Source: Polyangium sp. (in: bacteria)
Lineage (GTDB): Bacteria > Myxococcota_A > Polyangia > Palsa-1104
DNA: 5,970 nt
NCBI GenBank assembly: GCA_025450955.1
Contig: JANWLJ010000317.1
Location: 1 to 5,970, forward strand
Direction of reading: 5' to 3'
This document shows positions 4,754-5,970 of the stretch, piece by piece. Within the stretch, counting starts at the first letter, position 1, and each line of letters opens with the position of its first letter. Made by a program: the position numbers and the translations under genes. The notes below the pieces were generated by a model. That model had not been told where the DNA came from. It saw only the letters and a list, made by a program, of their open reading frames with translations, and did not search any database.

Positions 4754-5970
4754 ATGGCGTTCGAGTTCCGGCTGCCCGACATCGGAGAAGGCGTGGTCGA
4801 GGGCGAGGTGGTCAAGTGGCACCTCAAGGCCGGCGATCCGGTGGCCGAAGATCAGCCGATGGTCGAGGTGATGACCGACAAGGCCACCGTCGAGATTCCG
4901 TCGCCGAAGGCGGGCACCATTCGCGAGATCCGCGCGCCCGAGGGAAAGATGTGCGCGGTGGGCGCGGTGATGGTGGTGATCGACGAGGCGGGCGCGGCGA
5001 AAGCGGCTCCGGCTCCGGCGCAGGCGAGCCCGCACCCCGTCGAATCCAAGACAATGGCGCCGAGCCGGCCGGCCGCTGTAAACGGCCAGGTGGTGGCGCT
5101 TCATCCTGCGGCGCGCGCGGGCAAGGTGCTGGCGACGCCGGCCACCCGCAAGCTGGCGCGCGATCTCGACGTCGATCTCTCGACGGTGGCGGCCTCCGGC
5201 CCGAACGGCCGGGTCACCCACGACGACGTGCGCCAGGCGGCGTCGGGTGGCGGGCGGGCGCTCGCGGCGGCCGCGGTCGCCTATGCGCCGATGCCGGTTC
5301 ACGTCGAAGCGAACGACGTTCGCATTCCGTTTCGCGGCGTGCGCAAGAAGATCGCCGAGAACATGCACCGCTCGCGGCAGACCGCCGCGCACTTCACCTA
5401 CGTCGAGGAGTGCGACGTCACCGAGCTCGGGCAGCTCCGCAAGCGGGCGCGCGCGCGCGCCGAGGAGCGCGGGATCAAGCTGTCATTTCTGCCGTTCATC
5501 ATCAAGGCGGTGTGCGCGGGGCTGAAGAAGTTCCCGATCGTCAACGCCACGCTCGACGAGGGCCAGCAGGAGATCGTCCTGCGCAAGCGCTATCACATCG
5601 GGGTGGCGGCGGCGACCGCCGACGGATTGATCGTGCCGGTGGTGCGCGACGCCGATCAGCGGAGCCTGTTCGACATCGCCAAGACGCTCGACGAGCTGAG
5701 CGAAAAGGCGCGCGCGGGCAAGGCAACCCGCGAAGATCTCACCGGCTCGACCTTCACCATCTCGTCGCTCGGCGCGCTCGGCGGCGTCTTGGCGACGCCG
5801 ATCATCAACTTCCCCGAAGTGGCGATCCTCGGCGTGCACGCGATCAAGGACACGCCGGTGATCCGGGACGGCAACGTGGTCCCGGGCAAGGTCATGTACC
5901 TGTCGGTGTCGATCGACCACCGCATCGTCGACGGCGCCATGGGCGCGCGCTGGATGAACGTGGTGAAGGA
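4754..5970 (+). CDS. bkdB: Branched-chain 2-oxoacid dehydrogenase E2, dihydrolipoamide acyltransferase (3' end beyond window)
   Basis: E2 is the structural core of the complex: it accepts the acyl group from E1 on a swinging lipoyl arm and passes it to CoA. Translated from the ATG, 405 complete codons are visible with no stop. Residues 3-77 are one lipoyl domain, with MTDKATVE placing the lipoylated Lys43. An Ala/Pro-rich linker (78-122) follows. The E1/E3-binding domain is at about 125-162 (ATPATRKLARDLDVDL, then SGPNGRVTHDDV). The catalytic domain begins near 188 and contains RGIKLSFLPFIIKA and KKFPIVNA, close to branched-chain E2 enzymes, and the active-site motif DHRIVDG (388-394) with His389. 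Families of this architecture usually end 20-30 residues after that motif, so only a short tail is missing. GGAG lies six bases before the start, and the gap after E1-beta is 15 bases, so all three genes form one operon. Confidence 0.92.
   Translation, partial: MAFEFRLPDIGEGVVEGEVVKWHLKAGDPVAEDQPMVEVMTDKATVEIPSPKAGTIREIRAPEGKMCAVGAVMVVIDEAGAAKAAPAPAQASPHPVESKTMAPSRPAAVNGQVVALHPAARAGKVLATPATRKLARDLDVDLSTVAASGPNGRVTHDDVRQAASGGGRALAAAAVAYAPMPVHVEANDVRIPFRGVRKKIAENMHRSRQTAAHFTYVEECDVTELGQLRKRARARAEERGIKLSFLPFIIKAVCAGLKKFPIVNATLDEGQQEIVLRKRYHIGVAAATADGLIVPVVRDADQRSLFDIAKTLDELSEKARAGKATREDLTGSTFTISSLGALGGVLATPIINFPEVAILGVHAIKDTPVIRDGNVVPGKVMYLSVSIDHRIVDGAMGARWMNVVK
5447..5460 (+). repeat. (GC)7 dinucleotide run inside E2
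   Basis: Seven uninterrupted GC units encode part of an Arg-Ala-Arg-Ala-Arg-Ala stretch (about E2 residues 231-236). The segment is the same length as the matching part of known branched-chain E2 enzymes as I recall them, so it looks like local codon choice in an Arg/Ala-rich helix rather than an expansion. Confidence 0.6.

Noticed and set aside
3758..5392. A 544-aa open frame on the minus strand opposite E1-beta and E2
   Set aside because: Its translation is dominated by Arg, His, Leu and Asp with no domain pattern, as expected for the antisense of GC-rich genes. The plus strand carries complete, motif-rich E1-beta and E2 over the same bases.

Overview
The window is high-GC DNA, roughly two-thirds G+C by eye with a strong G/C bias at third codon positions. 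It carries six protein-coding genes and no RNA gene, insertion sequence or CRISPR array that I can see. Signal peptides ahead of cell-wall-type hydrolase domains and the overall composition suggest a high-GC Gram-negative bacterium. A member of the former Deltaproteobacteria, such as Myxococcota, is my best guess, but that is inference and nothing in the window proves it.

Left part (1-1879, + strand): two exported proteins in tandem. The first is an M15-family zinc peptidase of the D-Ala-D-Ala carboxypeptidase / L,D-endopeptidase type. The second is a larger protein of unknown exact role whose C-terminal half looks like an NlpC/P60-type cysteine peptidase and contains an EF-hand/dockerin-like Asp loop. 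Together they look like a small peptidoglycan-processing pair.

Middle (1887-2618): a minus-strand gene converges on the pair with only 7 bases between stop codons. It encodes a single-pass membrane protein with a DUF4178-like domain. Upstream of it lies a compact divergent control region of about 150 bases. This holds a TATAAT box for the minus-strand gene, a 19-bp imperfect palindrome, and a good sigma70-type promoter for the plus-strand operon.

Right part (2619-5970, + strand): three tightly packed genes encode the E1-alpha, E1-beta and E2 subunits of a 2-oxoacid dehydrogenase complex. Sequence signatures place it in the branched-chain (bkd) class rather than the pyruvate class. E1 (alpha2beta2, thiamine diphosphate) decarboxylates the 2-oxoacids from Val, Leu and Ile. 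E2 carries the acyl group on a lipoyl-lysine and transfers it to CoA. E3 (lipoamide dehydrogenase) is not in the window. E2 runs off the right edge shortly after its active-site motif.

I see no wholly novel system. The less routine observations are the NlpC/P60-like protein with its acidic loop and non-canonical third catalytic position, the architecture of the divergent promoter region, and a striking rule by which the base after an Asp or Tyr codon predicts whether the codon ends in T or C.
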